From assembly GCF_016900095.1 (NCBI RefSeq), contig NZ_JACJJP010000030.1, forward strand, positions 1 to 40,836: a stretch of 40,836 nt of DNA, written 5' to 3'. The stretch comes from Gemmiger formicilis. GTDB taxonomy: Bacteria > Bacillota > Clostridia > Oscillospirales > Ruminococcaceae. The notes below the pieces were generated by a model, which worked only from the letters and a program-made list of their open reading frames with translations, was not told the origin of the DNA and did no database searches. This document shows positions 24,034-30,418 of this stretch, piece by piece. Numbering within the stretch: position 1 is the first letter of the stretch; each line of letters opens with the position of its first letter. The position numbers and the translations under genes were made by a program.

Positions 24034-25695
24034 ATGGCAAACACCCGCCGCAAGGTCAATATTATCGGACACCAGAACCCGGACACAGACTCCATCTGTT
24101 CCGCCATTTCGTACGCCTGGCTGAAGAACAAGCTGGGCGGCGCCACCTATGAAGCCCGCCGTGCCGGCGTTCCCAACCGGGAAACCGCTTTTGTGCTCAA
24201 GTATTTCGGGGTGGATGCGCCCCGCCTGTGCACCGATCTCAGCCCCCAAATCAAGGATATCGACATCCGCCGCCAGCCCGGCATTGGGGAAGAGATGAGC
24301 GTGCGCGCCGCCTGGAACATGATGCGCGACGTGGAGATCGACACCCTGTGCATTGTGGACGACGCCAAGGAGCTGCTGGGCCTCATCACCGTCAAGGACA
24401 TTGCCAACGCCAACATGGACCTGTTCGACACCGAGGTGCTGGCTTCGGCCAACACCAGCTACCGCAACGTGCTGGAAACCCTGGAAGGGGAGATGCTGGC
24501 CGGTGACCCGGACGCCCGCATCACCAACGGGCGGATCTTCATCGGTTCCAGCCCCGAAGTCATGGAGGACAACGTGGGCCCCGGGGACCTGGTGCTGGTC
24601 ACCAACCGGTACGAAACCCAGATGTGCGCCATCGACTGCGGCGCCGGGTGCATTGTGGTCTGCTGCGGCGCCGCGGTGCCCCGCACCATCCTGGCCCGCG
24701 CCAAGGAGAAGGGCTGCTTTGTCATTACCACGCCCTATGATTCCTACGCCGCCGCCCGGCTGGTCTCCACCGCCGCCCCGGTGCGCCATTTCATGCGCCG
24801 GGAAGACCTGCTCAAGTTCAGCGTCAACACCCCCATCGAGGATGCCCGCAAGATCATGGCCAGCGTCCGTCACCGGTATTTTCCCATTCTGGACGAAAAA
24901 GGCTGCTACTGCGGTGTGGTCAGCCGCCGGAACCTGTTGAACCTGCACCGCAAGCAGGTCATTCTGGTGGACCACAACGAGCGCACCCAGGCCGTGGACG
25001 GTCTGGAGCAGGCCGAAATCCTGGAGATCATCGACCATCACCGCATCGGCAGCCTGGAAACCGGCGGCCCGGTGTATTTCCGCAACGAGCCGGTGGGCTG
25101 CACCGCCACCATTGTCTGGCGGATGTACGGCGAACACGGCATCACCCCGCCCAAACAGATTGCGGGGCTGCTGCTGTCGGCCATCCTGTCCGACACCCTC
25201 ATGTTCCGGTCGCCCACCTCCACCCCGCTGGACAAGTCCGCCGCCGAGGCCCTGGCCGTCATTGCGGAGGTGAATATCCCCACCTACGCCGAGCAGATGT
25301 TTGAAGCCGGCGCCGACCTCACCGGCCGCACCGCCGAGGAGGTCTTCCTCTCCGACTTCAAGGTGTTCAGCCGTGGCGATGTGAAGTTCGGCGTGGGCCA
25401 GTCCAGCTACATGACCGCCCGTTCCCGCGCCGCCGCCGAAGAGCTGGTGGGGCCCTTCCTGCCCGAAGCCATCGGCCGGGAAGGTCTGCCCATGATCTTC
25501 TATATGTTCACCGATATGCAGAACCAGGCCACCGACCTGATGTTCTGCGGCCACGGGGCCGAAAATATCGTCCGGGACGCCTTCGGGGTGGAGCCCAAGG
25601 ACGGCAAGGCCGTGCTGCCCGGTGTGGTCAGCCGCAAAAAGCAGCTGATCCCGCCGCTGATGGCGGCGCTCCAGGCCCAGCAGGAACATTTCTGA
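24034..25695 (+). CDS. Manganese-dependent inorganic pyrophosphatase with CBS and DRTGG domains
   Basis: A 553-residue family II pyrophosphatase. The N-terminal DHH half begins VNIIGHQNPDTDSICSAISY (metal ligands H13, D17, D19). It is interrupted by a regulatory insert: a CBS repeat near 88-130, a DRTGG-like part near 140-250, and a second CBS repeat near 255-300. The core resumes with VILVDHNERTQ and DHHRIG (D334 H335 H336) and ends in a DHHA2 domain. In characterised CBS-PPases, adenine nucleotides bind the insert to control activity. AAAGGGG precedes the ATG at 24034; an in-frame ATG at 23917 lies upstream of the promoter. Confidence 0.93.
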   Translation: MANTRRKVNIIGHQNPDTDSICSAISYAWLKNKLGGATYEARRAGVPNRETAFVLKYFGVDAPRLCTDLSPQIKDIDIRRQPGIGEEMSVRAAWNMMRDVEIDTLCIVDDAKELLGLITVKDIANANMDLFDTEVLASANTSYRNVLETLEGEMLAGDPDARITNGRIFIGSSPEVMEDNVGPGDLVLVTNRYETQMCAIDCGAGCIVVCCGAAVPRTILARAKEKGCFVITTPYDSYAAARLVSTAAPVRHFMRREDLLKFSVNTPIEDARKIMASVRHRYFPILDEKGCYCGVVSRRNLLNLHRKQVILVDHNERTQAVDGLEQAEILEIIDHHRIGSLETGGPVYFRNEPVGCTATIVWRMYGEHGITPPKQIAGLLLSAILSDTLMFRSPTSTPLDKSAAEALAVIAEVNIPTYAEQMFEAGADLTGRTAEEVFLSDFKVFSRGDVKFGVGQSSYMTARSRAAAEELVGPFLPEAIGREGLPMIFYMFTDMQNQATDLMFCGHGAENIVRDAFGVEPKDGKAVLPGVVSRKKQLIPPLMAALQAQQEHF

Positions 25696-25712
25696 GCCTG
25701 TGCAACTTTTTC

Positions 25713-25742
25713 TTGCGTGGCCGGGGCGGTCCGTGGTATACT
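25713..25742 (+). promoter_or_regulatory. Promoter of the leader RNA upstream of the MFS gene
   Basis: TTGCGT (25713-25718), 18-base spacer, TATACT (25737-25742) preceded by TGG (extended -10). Confidence 0.72.
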
Positions 25743-25786
25743 GTCCGTATTACAAGTTTGCCGTTTGGCGGAAAGGAGTACACCCC

Positions 25787-25834
25787 ATGGGATGGGCACT
25801 GTGTAATTTGTACCAGGTTAAAGGCAACAAATAA
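25787..25834 (+). CDS. Putative 15-residue leader peptide upstream of MFS transporter
   Basis: A short ORF encoding MGWALCNLYQVKGNK. Its AAAGGAG lies 8 bases before the ATG and is stronger than that of the transporter gene. It lies about 38 bases downstream of the predicted transcription start and is followed by nested stems and a terminator ahead of the MFS gene. This is the layout of ribosome-stalling leaders that control drug-resistance genes. The peptide itself was not recognised; translation is inferred. Confidence 0.55.
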   Translation: MGWALCNLYQVKGNK

Positions 25835-25837
25835 GCA

Positions 25838-25950
25838 GTTCCGTCTAGAAGTGTACCCTTTTTTAGCCGGGTGCGGTCTGCCGCGCCCTGTTCGGCAGAC
25901 GCTGTGACGGAACCTTTCCGCGCTCCGGCGTTTGGCCGGGGCGCGTTTTT
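25838..25950 (+). promoter_or_regulatory. Leader attenuator with terminator before the MFS gene
   Basis: Three nested or successive pairings are seen: an outer helix GTTCCGTC (25838-25845) with GACGGAAC (25906-25913); an inner hairpin GTCTGCCG (25876-25883) with CGGCAGAC (25893-25900); and an 11-bp terminator stem (25919-25929 with 25935-25945) plus T-tract. CGCGCCC at 25882-25888 can instead pair with the terminator's right arm GGGCGCG (25939-25945), giving an antiterminator. A ribosome stalled on the leader ORF could shift this balance. The structure was folded by eye. Confidence 0.6.
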
Positions 25951-26019
25951 GTTTATCCATCCCGGCATAAAAGGGAACACCTGTCCATTCTGTAATTGAT
26001 AACGAAAGGTGTTCCGACT

Positions 26020-27240
26020 ATGAATCCAAATGCTTTGCGCTGCCAGCTGCGGTGCTCCTATACCTATTCCTTTGTTCTCACCCTCAATATCACCGGCGCC
26101 GTCTGGGTGGCGCTGCTGGTCGCCCGGGGCTACAGCCTGTGGCAGGTCGGCGCCGCCGAAGGCGTCTTCCATGTGGTCAGCCTGCTGGCCGAGGTCCCCA
26201 GCGGCATGATGGCCGATCTGCTGGGCCGCCGCCGGGTGCTGGCGCTTTCCGGAGTGGCGGCGGCCCTGTCCGCCCTGCTCATGGCCTTTGAACAGAATTT
26301 CTTCTGGGTCTGCGCCTCCATGGCCCTGTCCGCCCTGGCCTACAATCTGGTTTCCGGTACCCAGGAAGCCCTGGTCTACGACAGCCTGAAGGAAGCCGGG
26401 CAATCCGAGCGCTTCCTGACGGTGGAGACAATCACCACCCAGGTGGAAACCGCCGGTGCCGCCCTGGGCAAGCTGGCCGGTGCCCTCACCGGGGTGCTGG
26501 GGTTCACCGCTTTCTACCTGGTGGATCTGGGAATCAGCCTGCTGCGCACCGTGACGGCCGCGGGGCTGTATGAGCCCGCCGCTACCCCGGAACAGCAGGC
26601 CCGGCGGGCCGCGCCGCTGTGTACCCTGCTGGCCGAACTGCCCGCCAGCCTGCGCACCCATGTGGCCGAAACGGTGGAGTTTCTGCGCCGCAGTCCCCGG
26701 GTGGTGCGGTATATTCTGGCGGGGGCCTTCATCGACCTGCCCGCCTTTCTCACCCTCATGTACCTGCAGCAGCGCCTGACCGACATCGGCCTGCCCACCG
26801 CCCTGCTGGGTGTGGTGCTCATGGTCTGTGAGGTGGGGTATCCCCTGGGCTGCTGGATCGGCGGGCGGCTGCAGCCCCGGCGTCTGGGGTGGCTGTATGC
26901 CATCTGCACCGCCGGATGCGGCCTGTGCACCCTGGCCATGGGCGCCGCGCCCCTGGCCGGTGCGGTGGCCGGCGGGGCCGGGTTTGCCATGTTCGGCACC
27001 ATCTGGTCCCTGCACGCCCGCAAGCGGCTGAACGACTGGTTCCCCAGCGACCGCCGCGCCACCCTCATCAGCGTGGACAGCATGGCCTACAGCCTGCTCA
27101 TGATTCCCGCTTCCCCCCTGACCGGCTGGATCGGGGACCTGGCGGGCAGCGCCGGGGCCGGGCTGGTGGTGCTGGGAGCGCTGCTGCTGACCGCGGGTGT
27201 TGTGGTTGGCATCCGGGCGGTGGGACGCCGTCAACTTTGA
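26020..27240 (+). CDS. MFS transporter (drug/efflux type)
   Basis: A 406-residue major facilitator protein with about 12 transmembrane segments. The loop 2-3 motif is present as GMMADLLGRRRV, and the TM4-5 region has ALAYNLVSGTQEALVYDSLKE, which resembles putative multidrug efflux members. A second loop 8-9 motif is weak (GGRLQPRRLG). The ATG at 26020 has AAAGG 10 bases upstream, a modest site. A 324-base leader region with its own promoter, a small ORF and a terminator precedes it, so expression is probably induced by antitermination. The substrate is unknown. The PASTA gene follows after 27 bases. Confidence 0.88.
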   Translation: MNPNALRCQLRCSYTYSFVLTLNITGAVWVALLVARGYSLWQVGAAEGVFHVVSLLAEVPSGMMADLLGRRRVLALSGVAAALSALLMAFEQNFFWVCASMALSALAYNLVSGTQEALVYDSLKEAGQSERFLTVETITTQVETAGAALGKLAGALTGVLGFTAFYLVDLGISLLRTVTAAGLYEPAATPEQQARRAAPLCTLLAELPASLRTHVAETVEFLRRSPRVVRYILAGAFIDLPAFLTLMYLQQRLTDIGLPTALLGVVLMVCEVGYPLGCWIGGRLQPRRLGWLYAICTAGCGLCTLAMGAAPLAGAVAGGAGFAMFGTIWSLHARKRLNDWFPSDRRATLISVDSMAYSLLMIPASPLTGWIGDLAGSAGAGLVVLGALLLTAGVVVGIRAVGRRQL

Positions 27241-27267
27241 TTCCATAACAGGGAAGGAGAGATTCCC

Positions 27268-28002
27268 ATGACCGCAACCGGACTTCATCCCCCGCGCCTG
27301 ACGGTGCTGCGGGTGTTTGCCCTGCTGGCTCTGCTTTCGGTGCTGGTGTCGGCGGGATGTGTGTGGCATATTTTAGGCCAGAGCACCAACCCGCTGTTTT
27401 CCCGCCGGGCGGATGTGACCATCCCCGACCTGGCCGGGATGACCCGGGACCAGGCCGAAGCCGACCTGCAAAGCACCGGTCTGCACCTGGTGTGGGAGGA
27501 AGTGTACAACCCGGCGGTGGAACCGGGGCAGGTCTGTGCCCAGCAGCCCGCCGCCGGCCGCACGGTCAAGAAGGGGCAAACCCTCACCGTCAGCGTCAGC
27601 CTGGGCACCCAGTGGCTCACCGTGCCGGACCTGACCGGGGAGGACCGGGACCAGGCCCTGCAGACCTTGCGGGACATGGGGGTGGCCGTGGCGGTGGAAT
27701 TTCTCCACGACAACACCATTGATCCTTATACCGTGGTGCGCACCGAGCCCGCTGCCGGGCAACCGGTGGCCGCCGGGCAGATGGTCAAGGCGGTGGTGGC
27801 CCGGCCCATCCCGGACCCCAACCGTCAGGTGCCCAATCTGGCGGGACTGTCCCTGGCCGAGGCCCGCAGCCGTCTGCAGGAGCGCGGCCTGACCGCCGTG
27901 GTGCGCCCTGCCGGTACCACCGAAGGCACCGTGCGGTCCCAGGACCCCTATGCCGGGGCACTGGTGCGGGTGTTTTCCCAGGTGTATCTGTACGTGGGAT
28001 AA
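27268..28002 (+). CDS. Membrane-anchored PASTA domain protein without kinase
   Basis: A 244-residue protein with an N-terminal membrane segment (about 10-33) and three tandem PASTA repeats outside: about 48-115 (VTIPDLAGMTRDQAEADLQ), 116-185 (LTVPDLTGEDRDQALQTL), and 186-244 (RQVPNLAGLSLAEARSRLQ). PASTA repeats bind muropeptides or lipid II in PknB-type kinases and PBPs. No kinase or transpeptidase domain is attached, so it could be a sensor accessory or a decoy. AGGGAAGGAGAG precedes the ATG. It sits 27 bases after the MFS gene and shares its transcript, ending at a terminator. Confidence 0.88.
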   Translation: MTATGLHPPRLTVLRVFALLALLSVLVSAGCVWHILGQSTNPLFSRRADVTIPDLAGMTRDQAEADLQSTGLHLVWEEVYNPAVEPGQVCAQQPAAGRTVKKGQTLTVSVSLGTQWLTVPDLTGEDRDQALQTLRDMGVAVAVEFLHDNTIDPYTVVRTEPAAGQPVAAGQMVKAVVARPIPDPNRQVPNLAGLSLAEARSRLQERGLTAVVRPAGTTEGTVRSQDPYAGALVRVFSQVYLYVG

Positions 28003-28037
28003 GCGGCTGCTTGCTCCCGCAAGATCAAAAATAGGAC

Positions 28038-28073
28038 AAACCGTCTGTTTCTTGCCGAACGGACGGTTTTTTT
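28038..28073 (+). terminator. Terminator of the MFS-PASTA unit
   Basis: A 12-bp stem AAACCGTCTGTT/AACGGACGGTTT with one G-U pair, followed by T4. Confidence 0.9.
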
Positions 28074-28085
28074 GTGCCGTTTCCC

Positions 28086-28114
28086 TTGCAAAAATTCGTT
28101 GTTTTTCGTATACT
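28086..28114 (+). promoter_or_regulatory. Promoter of the BTAD regulator gene
   Basis: TTGCAA (28086-28091), 17-base spacer, TATACT (28109-28114), 62 bases upstream of the start codon. Confidence 0.78.
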
Positions 28115-28176
28115 TGTAACAACCTGAGTATCGGAAGTCATGGCTCCGGCCGGTAAGAAGAGGAGAGTGCCAATCC

Positions 28177-29397
28177 ATGTCACAGCCAAAAATTCAGATC
28201 ACCCTGCTTGGCAAGTTCGAGATTACTCTCGACGGCCGCCCGGTCCTGGCGGGCATGGCACAGTCACGCAAGATTCAGCTGTTGGTGCAGTATCTGCTGC
28301 TGCAATACGGCCGTCCCGCCACCCACGGCGAGCTGACCACCGCCCTGTGGGGCAACGCGGGCGATGCCGATATGTCCCTGCGGGCGGTGATGCACCGGTT
28401 CCGCATCATGGCCGCCAAGGAAGACCCGATTCTGGAAAACTGCATCCTCACCGGGCGGGGCACCTATATGTGGAACACTGCCCTGGACTGTGAGGTGGAT
28501 ATCTTTACCATCCGTCGCCTGGCCGAGCAGGCGGCCGCCGAACCCGACGCCGATATCCGGGCCGGACTGTACCGGGATATCATTGCCCGGTATACCGGCC
28601 GTCTTCTGCCGGATTCGGCGGGGGAACCCTGGGTGGAGCGCCAGCGCGTCTGGCTGCACAACCTGTATAAGGACACCCTGTTTGCCCTGATGGAAGTGTA
28701 CAAAGAAAAAGAGGAGTATGCCAAGGTGGTGGAGCTGAGCAGCTGCGGCCTGAAGGCAGACCCCTACGACGAGCGTCTGTATGTGGAGCAGATTCTGGCC
28801 CTGGAAAGCATGGGCCGCACCGAGGAAGCCGAGGACCTGACCCGACGCGCTTCGGAATCCGGCTGCCTGCACGGCGACAGCCGGAACCGCAACCTGAACG
28901 GCAGTTACAAGCGGATGCAGCAGAGCGAGCTGGCCATGGAGACCGACCTGGAACACATTTTGCGGGAGGTGACGGAGCCGGGCGCCGACGGTGCCTACCT
29001 GTGTGCCTACGAAACCTTCCGCAGCATCTGCCGGGTACAGCTGCGCATGCGGGCCCGGTATGACTTTTCTTTGTTCCTGGTCACGGTGAGCATTGTGCCT
29101 CCGGTCACACGTCCCGGGGCCTCCCGCACCGCCGCCGTCATGCGGGTGCTGGAAAACGTGCTCTGCCGCACCCTGCGCAGCAGCGACGTGGTGGCTCGCT
29201 ACAGCGACACCCGGTTTGTACTGCTGCTGGGGGGCATGGCCTCCGACGGCAGCAGCCCCATGGAGCGGGTGCGCGCCGAATTCTACCGCCGCCCCGAACA
29301 CGACGGATATCTGCTGACGTATCGCCTGCACACCCCGGAAAATCCCCCCATTCCCCGGTTCTCGCACCGCTCTCGCGGGGGCAAGAACAAAAAATGA
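28177..29397 (+). CDS. BTAD/SARP-type transcriptional regulator with degenerate GGDEF-like C-terminus
   Basis: A 406-residue protein. Residues about 6-95 form an OmpR/SARP-like winged helix (IQITLLGKFEITLDGRPV, then RKIQLLVQYLLLQYGRPATH). Residues about 98-240 form a BTAD/TPR-like helical domain with EVDIFTIRRLAEQA, YTGRLLPDSAGEPWVERQR and PYDERLYVEQILALESMGR. The last part (about 270-380) resembles a diguanylate cyclase fold: LCRTLRSSDVVARYSDTRFV aligns with the segment leading to GGDEF, but that motif reads SDTRF at 343-347, so catalysis is not expected. AGAGGAGAG precedes the ATG. It is monocistronic, so its targets are unknown. Confidence 0.82.
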   Translation: MSQPKIQITLLGKFEITLDGRPVLAGMAQSRKIQLLVQYLLLQYGRPATHGELTTALWGNAGDADMSLRAVMHRFRIMAAKEDPILENCILTGRGTYMWNTALDCEVDIFTIRRLAEQAAAEPDADIRAGLYRDIIARYTGRLLPDSAGEPWVERQRVWLHNLYKDTLFALMEVYKEKEEYAKVVELSSCGLKADPYDERLYVEQILALESMGRTEEAEDLTRRASESGCLHGDSRNRNLNGSYKRMQQSELAMETDLEHILREVTEPGADGAYLCAYETFRSICRVQLRMRARYDFSLFLVTVSIVPPVTRPGASRTAAVMRVLENVLCRTLRSSDVVARYSDTRFVLLLGGMASDGSSPMERVRAEFYRRPEHDGYLLTYRLHTPENPPIPRFSHRSRGGKNKK

Positions 29398-29439
29398 GCG
29401 ATTTCGGAATTTAATGACAAAAAAAGTTTAGAAAAATCC

Positions 29440-29468
29440 TTGACATCTGGGGTGCGGTCTGGTAATAT
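29440..29468 (+). promoter_or_regulatory. Promoter of tRNA-Arg
   Basis: TTGACA (29440-29445), 17-base spacer, TAATAT (29463-29468), 13 bases before the tRNA. Confidence 0.85.
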
Positions 29469-29481
29469 AATACTCGCACTT

Positions 29482-29558
29482 GCGCCGGTAGCTCAGCTGG
29501 ATAGAGTGTCTGACTACGAATCAGAAGGTCGGGGGTTCGAGTCCCTTCCGGCGCACCA
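29482..29558 (+). tRNA. tRNA-Arg (anticodon ACG), CCA encoded
   Basis: A 77-base cloverleaf: acceptor GCGCCGG/CCGGCGC, D-arm GCTCAGCTGGATAGAGT, anticodon arm CTGACTACGAATCAG with ACG in the loop, T-arm GGGGGTTCGAGTCCC, discriminator A and encoded CCA. ACG (read as ICG) decodes CGU/CGC/CGA, useful in a GC-rich genome. Its 3' end is duplicated 172 bases downstream. Confidence 0.97.
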
Positions 29559-29597
29559 AGGTTTCCCAGAAATGGGAAGCCTTTTTTTGTTGCTATC
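29543..29597 (+). repeat. Direct repeat copy 1: tRNA-Arg 3' end plus terminator
   Basis: 55 bases from the T-arm CCCTTCCGGCGCACCA through the hairpin AGGTTTCCC/GGGAAGCCT, T7 and GTTGCTATC. It is repeated at 29715-29769 with a single difference (G/A at 29579). The hairpin is the terminator of the tRNA. Confidence 0.92.
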
Positions 29598-29714
29598 GTC
29601 CGGAAGGCGGTCCGTTTGTCCCGGAAGGGACTCGAACAGCTCGTCCGGCCGGTTTTCGTCCCGGCCGGGTCCCACAGTCCAGCGGACTGTGGGAGAGAGC
29701 GCGGGCAGAGGGGC
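29598..29714. other. Spacer between tRNA-end repeats with inverted tRNA fragment and hairpins
   Basis: A 117-base non-coding stretch. It contains GGAAGGGACTCGAAC (about 29622-29636), an inverted copy of the tRNA T-arm region, plus two hairpins: GGCCGG/CCCGGCC at about 29647-29668, and a perfect 10-bp stem CCCACAGTCC/GGACTGTGGG at about 29670-29692. This is not a gene. It looks like the remains of, or a very small, tRNA-associated mobile unit. Confidence 0.6.
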
Positions 29715-29769
29715 CCCTTCCGGCGCACCAAGGTTTCCCAGAAATGGGAAACCTTTTTTTGTTGCTATC
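29715..29769 (+). repeat. Direct repeat copy 2: tRNA-Arg 3' end plus terminator
   Basis: 54 of 55 bases match 29543-29597. The hairpin here is perfect (AAGGTTTCCC, GGGAAACCTT, T run). The break at the T-arm is where tRNA-specific integrases often cross over, so this could be an attR-like scar. Confidence 0.9.
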
Positions 29770-29876
29770 CGGCATTGCGGCAAAACTCCCGTTGTGTTAC
29801 ACTGGGCACAGAAGGACCCTCGCCCGGTCCGGGGCGGGGCAAAGCGCGGGGTGTGCCGCGCAGGGAGGTTGATGGT

Positions 29877-30146
29877 ATGAAACTGTTTACCTATGCAGAC
29901 CGGTATCTGAAACAGAGCAGCTGGAAGGATCTGGCCCTGGTCAAGTTCTGTCTGTGCGCCATAGGGGTGCTTTTGGGGCTGGCAGTGCCCCGCAGCCGTC
30001 GCCGCCAGGTTGCCTTTGGGGCGCTGGTGGTGTTTGCCACCACCTATGTACCGCTGATGGCCAAATTCCTGCACGTGGTCATGCAGACCCGGCGGGAAGA
30101 GCAGCTGACTGCCGCAGCCCGGGAAGCGGCGGAATCGGAAGAATAA
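29877..30146 (+). CDS. Small membrane protein (89 aa), unknown function
   Basis: An 89-residue protein: a soluble amphipathic head (MKLFTYADRYLKQSSWKDLA), a hydrophobic segment at about 21-37 (ALVKFCLCAIGVLLGLAVP), a basic patch RSRRR, a second hydrophobic segment at about 45-65, and a charged tail. Similar short Firmicutes proteins are sometimes labelled phosphate-ABC permease-like on weak grounds; I would not assign that. GGGAGG lies 9 bases before the ATG at 29877. It has its own terminator downstream. Confidence 0.75.
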   Translation: MKLFTYADRYLKQSSWKDLALVKFCLCAIGVLLGLAVPRSRRRQVAFGALVVFATTYVPLMAKFLHVVMQTRREEQLTAAAREAAESEE

Positions 30147-30176
30147 CCGGAACTCATTCTTATGAATAATTCAGAA

Positions 30177-30228
30177 AAGGCGACTCTCCGCCCGCATTGT
30201 GTGGGAAGGGGAGCCGCCTTTTTTTTCA
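30177..30228. terminator. Terminator after the small membrane protein gene
   Basis: The left arm AAGGCGACTCTCC pairs with GGGGAGCCGCCTT (one A-C mismatch, one G-U), followed by T6. Confidence 0.78.
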
Positions 30229-30296
30229 ATCCGCCCCCTCAAAACACATCGGAATCCGCCATATTGCAAAATAATTATGAACGTGTTAAAAATTTA

Positions 30297-30325
30297 TTGA
30301 ACTTTTTGCCCAAATCCCCTATACT
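30297..30325 (+). promoter_or_regulatory. Promoter of the flavoprotein-hydrogenase operon
   Basis: TTGAAC (30297-30302), 17-base spacer, TATACT (30320-30325). About 87 bases of leader follow, with no recognised riboswitch. Confidence 0.8.
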
Positions 30326-30418
30326 GGAAACAGTGTGACGGCGGTTATGGTTGTGCCGCTGTTCAGAGCCAGAGCCGGGAGGCCCCTTTTTTCCGGCTTG
30401 CAACGGAGGATTTTATCT

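Noticed and set aside
29411-29731. Leftward ORF reading GTRTPDLLIRSQTLYPAELP
   Set aside because: This is the well-known spurious protein produced by translating the antisense of a tRNA gene; here it is opposite tRNA-Arg.
29877-30146. Assignment of the 89-residue membrane protein as a phosphate ABC permease
   Set aside because: Its two hydrophobic segments and size do not support a permease; such labels on similar short proteins are probably transferred in error.
30326-30418. Possible riboswitch before the hydrogenase operon
   Set aside because: There is no recognisable conserved core or terminator in the 87-base leader.
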